From positions 627,501 to 691,500 of the forward strand of contig NZ_WQDA01000001.1 of NCBI RefSeq assembly GCF_013032855.1: a stretch of 64,000 nucleotides of DNA, given 5' to 3'. Made by a program: the position numbers and the translations under genes. The first letter of the stretch is position 1. Each line of letters begins with the position of its first letter. Below, piece after piece: positions 29,095 through 37,800 of the stretch. Below the pieces are notes generated by a model. That model was given only the letters and a program-made list of their open reading frames with translations, was not told where the DNA came from and searched no databases. This DNA is from Ruegeria arenilitoris (GTDB lineage: Bacteria; Pseudomonadota; Alphaproteobacteria; Rhodobacterales; Rhodobacteraceae).

Positions 29095-30630
29095 TCAGAG
29101 ACTCTCCAGGAACCGGATCAACGCATCGCGGTCGGGTTTGGGCATGGAAACGACTGCATCGCGCGCGGCCTGGGCCTCGCCGCCGTGCCACAGGACCGCT
29201 TCGAGAAGCGAGCGCGCCCGGCCATCATGCAGGAACTGGGTATGCCCCGAGACCCGTTCGGTCAGGCCGATGCCCCACAGTGGCGCGGTACGCCATTCGC
29301 GGCCCGTGGCGCGGGCCTCGGGGCGGTTGTCGGCCAGTCCCTCGCCCATGTCGTGCAGCAGCAGGTCCGTGTAGGGCCAGATCAGCTGGAAACTGTGCTC
29401 GGGCCGGTCGGGCAGACGGTGGGTGACGAAAGCAGGCGTGTGACAGGACGCGCAGCCAATGGTGTGGAAAACCTCTTTCCCGCGCAGAACTTGCGGGTCA
29501 TCCACATCGCGGCGGGCGGGAACGCCCAGGTTGCGGCTGTAGAAGGCCACCAGATCCATGCCCTGCTGGTCGATCTCGAAGCCGCGCTCGTCGCCGTCAC
29601 CATGCGGGGCGGTCTGGCAATCGGCCTGGGCCGGGGTGCAGTCGCCAAATGGCGCGGGGTAGAGCGGGCTGGAAATGCCGATATCGCCGGCGAAGGCCGC
29701 GGCCGACTGCTCCATGATCGTCGGCATGCCCGCCTTCAGCCCGAACCGGCCCAGCATGGGTTCGCCGAATTCCGTCGACCACACGATGTTGGGCCGCCCC
29801 GAGATCCCGTCCCCATCGGCGTCGTCGGGGTCGGCCTTGGCCAGGATGTCCTCGGCCGGGATCGCCTCGAGCAGGCCCAGACCGATCATCTGCGGCGCCA
29901 CGCGTGGGCTGAGCATCGCGTCCGGGTGCAACGGCCCATAGCCCAGATCGGCCGCTCTGTAGGTGGGCTTGCGCAGCGACACGGCTTCGCCGTCGGACAG
30001 TTCCACCGGGATTTCCTCGTAGGTGATGTCCAGCCGGTATTCGGCCTGGTGGCCGGGCAGGGCGAAATCCTGCATCTGGCCGCCATAGGTGGGTTCGGGC
30101 AGGGTGGCGAGATACCCCGCGATCTCCTCCGGCGCGTCCGCGGGCGTTCCGGGGATGGAAACGCGCAGGAACATCGAAATGGCGTTGTCTTCGGGTCCGG
30201 CCGGGGTGTGGCCACGCCCGTCCTTGATGTGACAGCGTTGGCACGACCGGGCGTTGAACAGCGGCCCTAGCCCATCCGAGGCCAGAGTCGAGGACGGAGA
30301 CGACACCCAGACCTTCTTGAACAGCCCGTTGCCGACCTTGAAATCCAGCTCCTGCTCAAAGCTCAGGTTGGCCGAGGGTTGCGAGAACGCATCCGCATCG
30401 GTCCGGGCGCGCACCGTCGCGGCGCCTGCCGGCAGGTCCTCATAGCGCTGGGGCTGCGTGAAATCCGACGGCGCTGCGGTGACTGTGGCGATCCGTGCCC
30501 GTTCAGCGTCGGTTCGGGGGAGGGGGTTCAAATGACTGTCCCGCAGATCCTGAGACAGGGAAGGGGTGGCCGCAAAAACGGCCACCACGAAGAGGCCCGT
30601 CTTATTCGGCCTCGTCCATTTTCGATGCAT
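29095..30630 (-). CDS. Di-heme c-type oxidoreductase (DUF1111 family)
   Basis: About 511 residues from ATG 30630, giving a Sec signal peptide (basic [10 protein letters not shown], hydrophobic core, cut near SLSQ). An upstream in-frame ATG at 30642 is an alternative, as neither has a good ribosome site. Two CXXCH heme sites: CQRCH (Cys130-His134) and CASCH near residue 400, in a peroxidase/MauG-related fold. It should be periplasmic and may oxidise or reduce iron for the adjacent imelysins. It overlaps the end of bfr by 29 bp, so translation is probably coupled. Confidence 0.82.
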   Translation of the reverse strand: MHRKWTRPNKTGLFVVAVFAATPSLSQDLRDSHLNPLPRTDAERARIATVTAAPSDFTQPQRYEDLPAGAATVRARTDADAFSQPSANLSFEQELDFKVGNGLFKKVWVSSPSSTLASDGLGPLFNARSCQRCHIKDGRGHTPAGPEDNAISMFLRVSIPGTPADAPEEIAGYLATLPEPTYGGQMQDFALPGHQAEYRLDITYEEIPVELSDGEAVSLRKPTYRAADLGYGPLHPDAMLSPRVAPQMIGLGLLEAIPAEDILAKADPDDADGDGISGRPNIVWSTEFGEPMLGRFGLKAGMPTIMEQSAAAFAGDIGISSPLYPAPFGDCTPAQADCQTAPHGDGDERGFEIDQQGMDLVAFYSRNLGVPARRDVDDPQVLRGKEVFHTIGCASCHTPAFVTHRLPDRPEHSFQLIWPYTDLLLHDMGEGLADNRPEARATGREWRTAPLWGIGLTERVSGHTQFLHDGRARSLLEAVLWHGGEAQAARDAVVSMPKPDRDALIRFLESL

Positions 30631-31087
30631 TGAGTTGCGCATAATTTGCTTCGCCGAGTCTTTCGTACAGATCGAGCTGGGTTTCGAGGAAATCGATATG
30701 GCCTTCTTCATCGGCCATCAGTTGTTCGAACAGCGCCATCGACACGAAGTCGCCGGCCTGTTGGCAGTATTCGCGCGCTTCCTTGTACAGGGCCCGGGCG
30801 TCGATCTCGGCCGCTAGGTCGCATTCCAGCGTTTCCTTGGGCGTCTGGCCGATGCGCAGCGGGTCGAGCTTTTGCAGGTTGGGGTGGCCGCCGAGGAAGA
30901 TGATCCGCTCGATCAGCTTGTCCGCGTGCTGCATCTCTTCGATGCTTTCCTCGCGACTTTTCTTGGCCATGTGGCCCAGGCCCCAGTCCTCCTGCAGGCG
31001 GTAATGCAGCCAGTACTGGCTGACTGCGGTCAATTCATGCCGCAGGGACTTGTTTAAGTATTCGATGACTTTGGGGTCGCCCTTCAT
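30602..31087 (-). CDS. bfr: Bacterioferritin
   Basis: 161 residues from ATG 31087 (AGGAG eight bases upstream). Ferroxidase ligands are all present (Glu18, Glu51, His54, and the later Glu/His pair of [12 protein letters not shown]), and Met52 is the heme axial ligand, so this is a heme bacterioferritin. It stores iron as a mineral in a 24-mer. The start lies 53 bp inside the bfd gene and the end runs into the di-heme gene, making a tightly overlapped bfd-bfr-DUF1111 unit. Confidence 0.95.
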   Translation of the reverse strand: MKGDPKVIEYLNKSLRHELTAVSQYWLHYRLQEDWGLGHMAKKSREESIEEMQHADKLIERIIFLGGHPNLQKLDPLRIGQTPKETLECDLAAEIDARALYKEAREYCQQAGDFVSMALFEQLMADEEGHIDFLETQLDLYERLGEANYAQLNASKMDEAE

Positions 31088-31328
31088 CTGCAATCTCCTG
31101 TGTATCATCCACGCGCAGGGCGCGGAGTTGCATGGGTACTTCGAGGTTATCGGTTGCGCGCATCGTGTCCAGAAACAGCGGCATACACCCGCCACAATCC
31201 GCCGATTTTCCCAAAGCATGGTAAATCTTGCCCGGCGTGATGATGGTTTGAGGATCTGCCGCGCGCATCCAGTCGATTGCCGCGCGGATCTCGTGATCCG
31301 TGATGTTGGTGCAGTGGCAGACGATCAT
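31035..31328 (-). CDS. bfd: Bacterioferritin-associated ferredoxin
   Basis: 97 residues, longer than the usual ~65. The N-terminal Bfd domain binds a [2Fe-2S] cluster through Cys4, Cys6, Cys45 and Cys48 (MIVCHC and ADCGGC). Bfd reduces the Bfr core through heme to release Fe(II). The ~40-residue C-terminal extension (from about [10 protein letters not shown]) is encoded largely by sequence that also contains the bfr ribosome site and first 17 codons in another frame, a 53-bp overlap. A candidate iron-responsive palindrome lies 23 bp upstream. Confidence 0.9.
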   Translation of the reverse strand: MIVCHCTNITDHEIRAAIDWMRAADPQTIITPGKIYHALGKSADCGGCMPLFLDTMRATDNLEVPMQLRALRVDDTQEIADEGRPQSHRILKQVPAA

Positions 31329-31350
31329 GGCGACTCGGCCTTTCGTAATT

Positions 31351-31367
31351 CCTAGTCAAATAGTAGG
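31351..31367. promoter_or_regulatory. Imperfect palindrome upstream of bfd
   Basis: CCTA at 31351-31354 mirrors TAGG at 31364-31367, with matching inner T/A positions, in an AT-rich stretch just upstream of bfd. It may be an iron-regulator site (Irr, RirA or Fur), but it does not clearly fit a known consensus. Confidence 0.25.
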
Positions 31368-31444
31368 GTATTTGCTTCGGGTCCAGACACAGCTTGTCGC
31401 AGGGTCGGGCGCAAGCGGTCGCTGCGCCCGGCTGCTTTGGTTCA

Positions 31445-32716
31445 TCAGTGGAAAACGGCGTCGGGGTTGTCGAGGCTGTCGGACCCTTCGAATGCGACAT
31501 TGCCCAAGCCCAGCACGGACACGATACGTTCGATCGTCTTGGTCTGATCGATCAGACCTTCGACACCGCCCATGATCAGCGTTTCGCCACCGACGTTCCC
31601 GCGCTCGAGCATCTGATCGTAGGCTAATCCGGCCTCGGCTGCGGTTTTGATCTGGCCTAGCGCGTACATTGTGTTGGCCAGCTTTGTCTTCATCTCGGTG
31701 TCCAAAGCCGGGTCCGAGGCCGCAACCAAATCCGACAGGGACGGACCCGAAACCGGAGTGCCGTCAATCCGGACATACCGACCCAGATAGACGTTCTGAA
31801 TCCCCAACCCGTCATAGTAGTGGCTGTTGTGCGTGTTGTCCGAGAAACAGTCATGCTCTTCTTCCGGGTCGTTCAGCATCAGTCCAAGGCGCATGCGCTC
31901 ACCGGCCTGTTCGCCATAGGACAGGGATCCCATGCCCGTCAGAATTGCACTGATGCCCGAGTCGGCGTCGTTGGTCAGGGCCGCCCGCGCGGCACCGTCG
32001 TCCTGCCATTGCGCGGCCATCCACTCCAGATCCGAGACCAGCAGGTCGGTCGCCGCCACCAGATACTGGGCCCGGCGATCGCAGTTGCCGCCGGTGCAGG
32101 ACTCGTCCTGCGCATAGTCGGTCCACGGACGGTTGCCGGCGCCCTCGCCGTGACCGTTCAGATCCTGGCCCCACAGCAGGAACTCGATGGCGTGATAACC
32201 CGTTGCCACATTGGCCTCGATTCCGTCGGCCTCGTGCAGGGTCTCAGACAGCAGCTCGGGCGTGATCTCGGTGGCGTCGACCGGCTGGCCAGACAGCTCA
32301 AAGCTGGGCGAGGCAATCACGTTCAGAACCGCAAGCTCGTTTTCGTCCGTCGCGCCGCCATAGGCCGCATCCACATAGTCGATCAGACCCTCGTCCAGAG
32401 GCCACGCGTTCACCTTGCCTTCCCATTCGTCGACGATGGGATTGCCGAAGCGATAGACCTCGGTCTGTTGATACGGAACGCGCGCGGCAACCCAGGCCTG
32501 GCGTGCGGCGGTCAGGTTTTCAGCAGAAGGCTGGTCAACCAGCGCGGCAACGGCGGCCTGCAACTTGCGGGCAGCACGCAGGCTGTCGTCATATTTTGCT
32601 TCGGCAATGTCAGCATAGGTGTCCAGAATGTCGACCTTTGCGGGCGCGTCGCCGGCGGCTGCCGCCGTTGCCATCAGCAAAGCTGCCAGGCTGGTCGTCG
32701 AAAATACGCGGGTCAT
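31445..32716 (-). CDS. Imelysin-family periplasmic iron-regulated protein (IrpA-like)
   Basis: 423 residues with a Sec signal peptide (MTRVFSTTSLAALLMATAAAAG). The GxHxxE motif of imelysins is present as GYHAIEFLLWG, and family blocks VYRFGNPIVDEWEGKVNAWP, DCFSDNTHNSHYYD and GQDLNGHGEG match IrpA/insulin-cleaving membrane protease relatives, which bind iron rather than act as proteases. Periplasmic. It is the first gene of the iron cluster. The gap to bfd is 116 bp, so bfd may have its own promoter. Confidence 0.88.
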   Translation of the reverse strand: MTRVFSTTSLAALLMATAAAAGDAPAKVDILDTYADIAEAKYDDSLRAARKLQAAVAALVDQPSAENLTAARQAWVAARVPYQQTEVYRFGNPIVDEWEGKVNAWPLDEGLIDYVDAAYGGATDENELAVLNVIASPSFELSGQPVDATEITPELLSETLHEADGIEANVATGYHAIEFLLWGQDLNGHGEGAGNRPWTDYAQDESCTGGNCDRRAQYLVAATDLLVSDLEWMAAQWQDDGAARAALTNDADSGISAILTGMGSLSYGEQAGERMRLGLMLNDPEEEHDCFSDNTHNSHYYDGLGIQNVYLGRYVRIDGTPVSGPSLSDLVAASDPALDTEMKTKLANTMYALGQIKTAAEAGLAYDQMLERGNVGGETLIMGGVEGLIDQTKTIERIVSVLGLGNVAFEGSDSLDNPDAVFH

Positions 32717-33000
32717 GAAGTTCAGGCCTTCCTGTCGAAATGAATGGGCAAGAGCACCCGGTGCGGGTGCTGAGATGAATATTAACTGAGTGAAATTGTA
32801 AGTTATGTCAACCCGAGTCTTTAAGTCGGGAATAAATTGGGAAACACGCCGCTGTTTTGGCCAAATGCGGGTTGGCTGGATGGGTTCTCTGAATCTGTCT
32901 AGCCATTTCCGGCGGGGTCAGACGGCGTTGCGCGCCGTTGCCTGCGGATGGCGCGAAGATACAATGATGGTGTGATTCTTGAGTTGGTGGTGGTTGCGTG

Positions 33001-33519
33001 ATGAGATCCCTGGCGTTTGCCCTTTGCGTGTTTCCCCTTGCGTTGGACGCGCAGCAGGAAGTGGCGCCAAAACCCGCAGCACTGAAGATCGCCTTTTTGG
33101 ATTCGGGGTACACGCTGTCCCTGTCTGTTCCTGCGTCAGAAATCGTTGGCTTTGAGCTTCCCGCTTCGAGCGCAGAGGAAAAGGCGAAGGTCGCGGTCGC
33201 CATTTCGGACCTGTCACAGCCCATGACCCTGTTCGCGGTCACGGCCGAGGCGGGTTGTGCCACGGCCACGGCGAACGTGGCGCTGGTCGGCGGCGAAGCC
33301 GGTTCGGCCTTGGGGTCTGACGATCACCGGCCCGAATTTCAGGCCGAATATACGGTCAGGTGCAGCAACCTTCAGGCGCTTGGTGAAATGAGATTTGATT
33401 ACTTCGACCGGTTTTCGCAGGCTGAACGTGTGGACGTGCGGGTTCAATCCTCGGGCGGTAGTCACGCCGTCGCGGTTACACGCGAGACCCCGTTGGTTGA
33501 TCTCTCCGAGTTGATGTGA
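33001..33519 (+). CDS. DUF2796 / ZrgA-like zinc-uptake-associated protein lacking the His-rich segment
   Basis: 172 residues from ATG 33001 (a GTG directly before it is an alternative). A short signal peptide (MRSLAFALCVFPLALDAQ) precedes a domain with the ZrgA pattern LSLSVPASEIVGFELPASSAEEKAKV, then a Cys pair (AGCATA and RCSN) and RFDYFDRF. ZrgA-family proteins usually carry His-rich metal-binding stretches (HxHG repeats); here almost all His are gone. The role is probably periplasmic, but zinc binding is doubtful. It diverges from the iron cluster across a 284-bp gap. Confidence 0.65.
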   Translation: MRSLAFALCVFPLALDAQQEVAPKPAALKIAFLDSGYTLSLSVPASEIVGFELPASSAEEKAKVAVAISDLSQPMTLFAVTAEAGCATATANVALVGGEAGSALGSDDHRPEFQAEYTVRCSNLQALGEMRFDYFDRFSQAERVDVRVQSSGGSHAVAVTRETPLVDLSELM

Positions 33520-33531
33520 CCGGGGTTTCTT

Positions 33532-34497
33532 TCATTCCTTGTGGTGAAAGATGAAGCCGATGAAGTTCAGCAACAGCTGCGCGGCAAGGATCTGCGTGCT
33601 TTCGGTCGGGTCATAGGCCGGGGCAACTTCGACAAGGTCGATGCCGGCAACCTGCCCTTTCCGGGCAAGGCCCTGCAGGATTTCCAGAACGTCGTAGTAC
33701 AAAAAACCGCCGTGGCTTGGTGTTCCGGTGCCCGGTGCAATGGATGGGCAAAACGCGTCAATGTCGATGGTCACGTAGTATCGGACGCCCGAGGGGATGC
33801 GGTCCAACACTCCTTCGGTCCCCAGCTTGCGGACCTGCCGTACCGACAAGATGTCGGAGCCGCGCGCGCGTGCATCTTCGTAACCTTCTTTCGCCGTCGA
33901 TGAGACGTTGCGGATGCCCAGCTGGGTCATACCCGAGACATAGTCCTTCTCGATCGCCCGCCGCATCGGGTTTCCATGGCCCGCCGTAACGCCATGACGC
34001 TCGTCCACGAAATCCAGATGTGCGTCGATCTGGACCACGTGAATGGGACCGTTTCGGGCGCAGTCCTGATCAAAGGCGTTGATGCAGGGAATGTTGATGG
34101 AATGGTCACCACCGATCGTCACGGGCAGAGCGCCGGCCTCAAGGATCTTGCGCACCCCGTATTCGATATTCGCGTGGCTGGCTTCGGTTTTGGTGTGGAT
34201 GATGTCGGCATCCCCCAGATCGACGATGCGCACCTCTTCGCCCAAATAGGTGGCATCGTCCTCGTGATCATAAGCACCTGCATGACCAAAGCTGAACAGA
34301 GTCGATGCCTCGCGCACCGCACGCGGGCCGAACCGGGCTCCGGACCGGTATTGGCAGCCGAAGTCGAACGGGGCGCCCAGGATGGCGACATCGGCATCGA
34401 TCTGGTCCCAGTCCTGCACATATGGCTTCTTGCCGAATGTGGCGATGCCGACGAACGGCAGATTCAGGCGGCCGGATTCATATCCATGTTTTGACAT
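33532..34497 (-). CDS. Agmatinase-family ureohydrolase (second paralogue)
   Basis: 321 residues from ATG 34497, with GGAG seven to ten bases upstream; the frame stays open to 34725 but has no ribosome site and no family match there. Mn-binding motifs are GGDHSINIP, DAHLDFVDE and TIDIDAFCPSIAPGTGTP. The length and the SGARFGPRAVREAS segment fit the agmatinase/guanidinobutyrase/proclavaminate-hydrolase branch, distinct from the shorter enzyme at 21626. Substrate could be agmatine, 4-guanidinobutyrate or guanidinopropionate. It stands alone, convergent with the ZrgA-like gene. Confidence 0.82.
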   Translation of the reverse strand: MSKHGYESGRLNLPFVGIATFGKKPYVQDWDQIDADVAILGAPFDFGCQYRSGARFGPRAVREASTLFSFGHAGAYDHEDDATYLGEEVRIVDLGDADIIHTKTEASHANIEYGVRKILEAGALPVTIGGDHSINIPCINAFDQDCARNGPIHVVQIDAHLDFVDERHGVTAGHGNPMRRAIEKDYVSGMTQLGIRNVSSTAKEGYEDARARGSDILSVRQVRKLGTEGVLDRIPSGVRYYVTIDIDAFCPSIAPGTGTPSHGGFLYYDVLEILQGLARKGQVAGIDLVEVAPAYDPTESTQILAAQLLLNFIGFIFHHKE

Positions 34498-34847
34498 TGG
34501 GGGCTCCGTTGCTTTGAACCGGCCGCGGGTCTGGCGGGTTGCTTGCACGTTGGCGTCTATCACCCGATCAATCAAGGCCGCTCTGCCCCAGCGGTGCATC
34601 AGATTGCGAAGCTGGGTAAACCCCACAATCCCAGTGATTTTTCTGCCAATCTGTACTAAGAATTCAGGTATCGCTCGTATTGCCTGCGCAAATTGAGGGG
34701 TGGAGCCAGCATTGAATGGCGCCACGCGTCGGGCGGTCTGCCGTTTGTCCGGCGGGGGAGACTACAAAGTACAAATGCTGATTTCAGGAAAGTGACCACG
34801 AAATACGAAACCATTGCGCCACTGACTTTTTGGGGGAGGAACTGGCC
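34498..34847. other. Gene-free region upstream of the multidomain protein
   Basis: 350 bp between two divergent starts. The half next to the ureohydrolase stays open in its frame but has no start signals. The other half ends in a purine-rich ribosome site (GGGGGAGGA at 34832-34840). I could not identify a convincing promoter, terminator or small gene. Confidence 0.5.
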
Positions 34848-37800
34848 GTGTCCACACAGACGATTTCCAATTCAAAACCGATTGAAGCCACATCTGCCGA
34901 TTGGGAGAAGATATTCGCCGTCCTGCCCGGCGAAAAGGTGCGGCAGAGCGCCGAGCGGCTCAGGCAGCATTTCGATCTGTTCGAAGTTCTAGAGGACACG
35001 GTACTACCGCCGCGCGGGATGTATGTGGTTTTGGACGGCATCGTGAAGCTGCGCCAGAACGACGTTGATCTGGCGACCGCCGATACCGGGGACTATTTCT
35101 ACGAAGAGCATCTGGAGATCCGCGACATACCGGTCAGCCTGCAGGCCGTGGCCTTGCCCGGCACTCGGCTGGCCTTTCTGGCCAGTAACGAGTGGCTGGA
35201 TATTCCCGCGGAAATTCGACGCGAATGCTACGCCACGCTGTTCGGCGATCTGGTCAGCGTGCATCTTCAGAATTTCCAGCAGCCGATCAACTGCTGCAGC
35301 GTGACCGCGGCCGCGCTGAGCATGTCGGCGCTGGGCTTCAGCTGCGAGGTGAACGACATCTTCCGCGTCTGCGAACTGCCCACCAGCTTTGTCGTCAATG
35401 ACGGCATCTCGCTGGGTGAACTGTTCGACGTGGCGTGCACCTATATCCATTCGCAGGGTCTGCGCGACCTTGTGCAGGTCCAGGCCTACTTCATGGACGA
35501 GGCGACGACCTCGGTGCCGCTGCTGCTTGAGGCGATTGACGAATCCAATCGACTGGGCGGAGACAACGATATCCTGGTGGCGAATTTTCAAGTTGGGGTC
35601 GCGCATGGCAAGCCCACCATGCCCGGCGGCCATTTCGCGGTGATCGCCAAGTGCAACCCCAGCACCGGGTTGGTGCACATGATGGATGTGCATCCCGAAA
35701 AATACGGCAAGCTGTGGGTCACCACGATCGACCGCCTGTACGCGGCCATGTCCGACCGCGACGGCACTTCGATGCGCGCGCGCGGGCTGCTGCGGTTCTC
35801 GGCGCGCGAAGCGGTCAAGACCACGCTGCAGACCTTCCGGCAGGACTGCAACTATGTGGACAGCACCAGGTATCTGGCCCGCGATCCCAAGAAGCGCCGC
35901 AACCTGTTCCGGCGGGCCAGCCCGAACATGAACAGCCTGGGCGTTCTGGCCGAAAGCCTGCAGATTTTGGGCGATGTCCAGGTCACCGAAGACAAGCTGC
36001 TGATCGCGACCCAGACCTCGTACACCGAGGCGCTGAGCCGCGTTTCGACCGCCAAGAAGATGAGCGAGATGGCCCAGCGGTATCTGGCCGGCACCTCCGA
36101 AGTGCATATCGGCAGCACTTTCCGCAGCTATGCGGAACGACCCGGCAAGGACAAAAGGTCGCCGCAAGACTGGTTCCGGGATCAGCTGCGCAGTCTGAAC
36201 GAACATGAGGGGCGCCACCTTATGATCAATATCGACTTCAACCGCGTGTTGGGGTTCGAGGTGATCCGGCCGCCCGAAAACGTGTTCCGCGAGACGGCGC
36301 TGCTGGAAGAGTTCTGGTGCCTGTGCGTGGCCTATGACGAGAAGGCCGACCTTGTCACCGTCGTAGATATGAGCCCGGCGACTTCGCAGGTCTGGCAGGC
36401 GCCGCGCGGGCAAATCTTTCGCGGGCTACGCGACCTGAAAAGCCCGGCCATGCTGGTGATCGAGGAGACCCAGCCCCCGGAAGACCCCAGCGACGTGGCT
36501 CGGATCGTCCGGGAAAACCCGCTGGTTCTGTTCTACGAGGATGAGGACCCGTGGTCGAACATGCTGAAGAACATTCTGGCCAATATCGGCGCGACCGGTC
36601 TGAAATTGGTCGATGTCGCTGGACACGGGGCCAACGCTATGAAAATGCGCCGGCAACTGGTGGCGGAAAGCGGCAAGGAAAAGGTGCCTTATCTCTTCTT
36701 CCATGGGAAATGCCTGGGCAAGCGCAGCGATATCGTTGACATGATCCTGGATGGCGGCCTGCAGGAAGACATGAAGAAAGCCGGTCTGCCTGTCTTGCTG
36801 CGCCACGAGTCGCCGAGCCTCGACAAAAACATCTTCGGGTATCCCAAGGGCGGGTTGACAGCCCCGCCAAACGGTCGCCGGAACGTTCTGCTGTGCGCCT
36901 GCGGCTCGTCGGCTGCGGACAAGGTGCCTCAGTTGGTCGCCCGGATCACCGAGGCTGGTCACAACGTGAAACTGATCCCTTCGGTTTCGGCCGAAAAGTT
37001 CTTTCGCGATATTGGGACCGACAAGGCCAGCGAAGCCGGCAAGGCAAAAAAGACCGGGAAGAAAAGCAAGACAGTCGACGACTACATCACCCACAATGAC
37101 TACTACCGCGACGATGACGAGTGGAACTTTCGCTATACCGAGTTCGGAATGCCCTTGCGCGCCTCGCATCTTGCGCTGTGCGACTGGGCCGATTGCGTCA
37201 TTGTCGCGCCGGTCACCTGCAACACGATGGGCAAGATCGCCAATGGCATTGCCGACAACCTGCTGACCTCAGTCTTTGTGGCCTGGCAGTACCGCAACAA
37301 GCCGGCGATCCTTTGCCCGGCTTGCAACACCAACATGTGGAACAACGTCACCACCCAGAACAATGTCGAAAAGCTGCGGGATCTGGGGATTGATCTTGTG
37401 GGTCCCCGCAAAGGGCGCCTTTCGAACGGAATGATGGGCATCGGCATGATGGCCACGCCCGACCAGATCATGGAGGTGTTGGAAGAAGCCTTCGAAGAGC
37501 TGGAAAACCACGAACACAATATCTGCAAATGGGCGCAGGATGCTGCGGCCTCGGATGACTTCGCCCAATGGGAGCCGGTGTTTCAGGCCATAGATGAGGG
37601 GGTCGCCGGTATCGACATTGTCGATGACCATAATGGTGACACGCTGCTGCACTATGCGGCGGGCGGCGAGGGCGAGCTGACCGAGAACGGGCAAGATCTG
37701 GGAAAACCGGACATCGAGGCTGCCAAAGCCCTCATCGCAAGAGGTATCAACGTGAACGCGGTCAATGACCACGGATTTACCAGCCTGCATGTCGCCGCGA

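Noticed and set aside
28858-30270. 470-codon plus-strand frame across the imelysin and di-heme genes
   Set aside because: Antisense to two genes with signal peptides and heme motifs; no start signals or domain match.
32812-32830. CCCGA/TCGGG hairpin between the iron cluster and the ZrgA-like gene
   Set aside because: Only a 5-bp stem with a long loop and no T-run; it does not follow the end of any gene.
34498-34725. 76-residue N-terminal extension of the second ureohydrolase
   Set aside because: The frame is open, but the family starts at MSKHGYESGRLNLPF, where there is a GGAG ribosome site; the extension has none.
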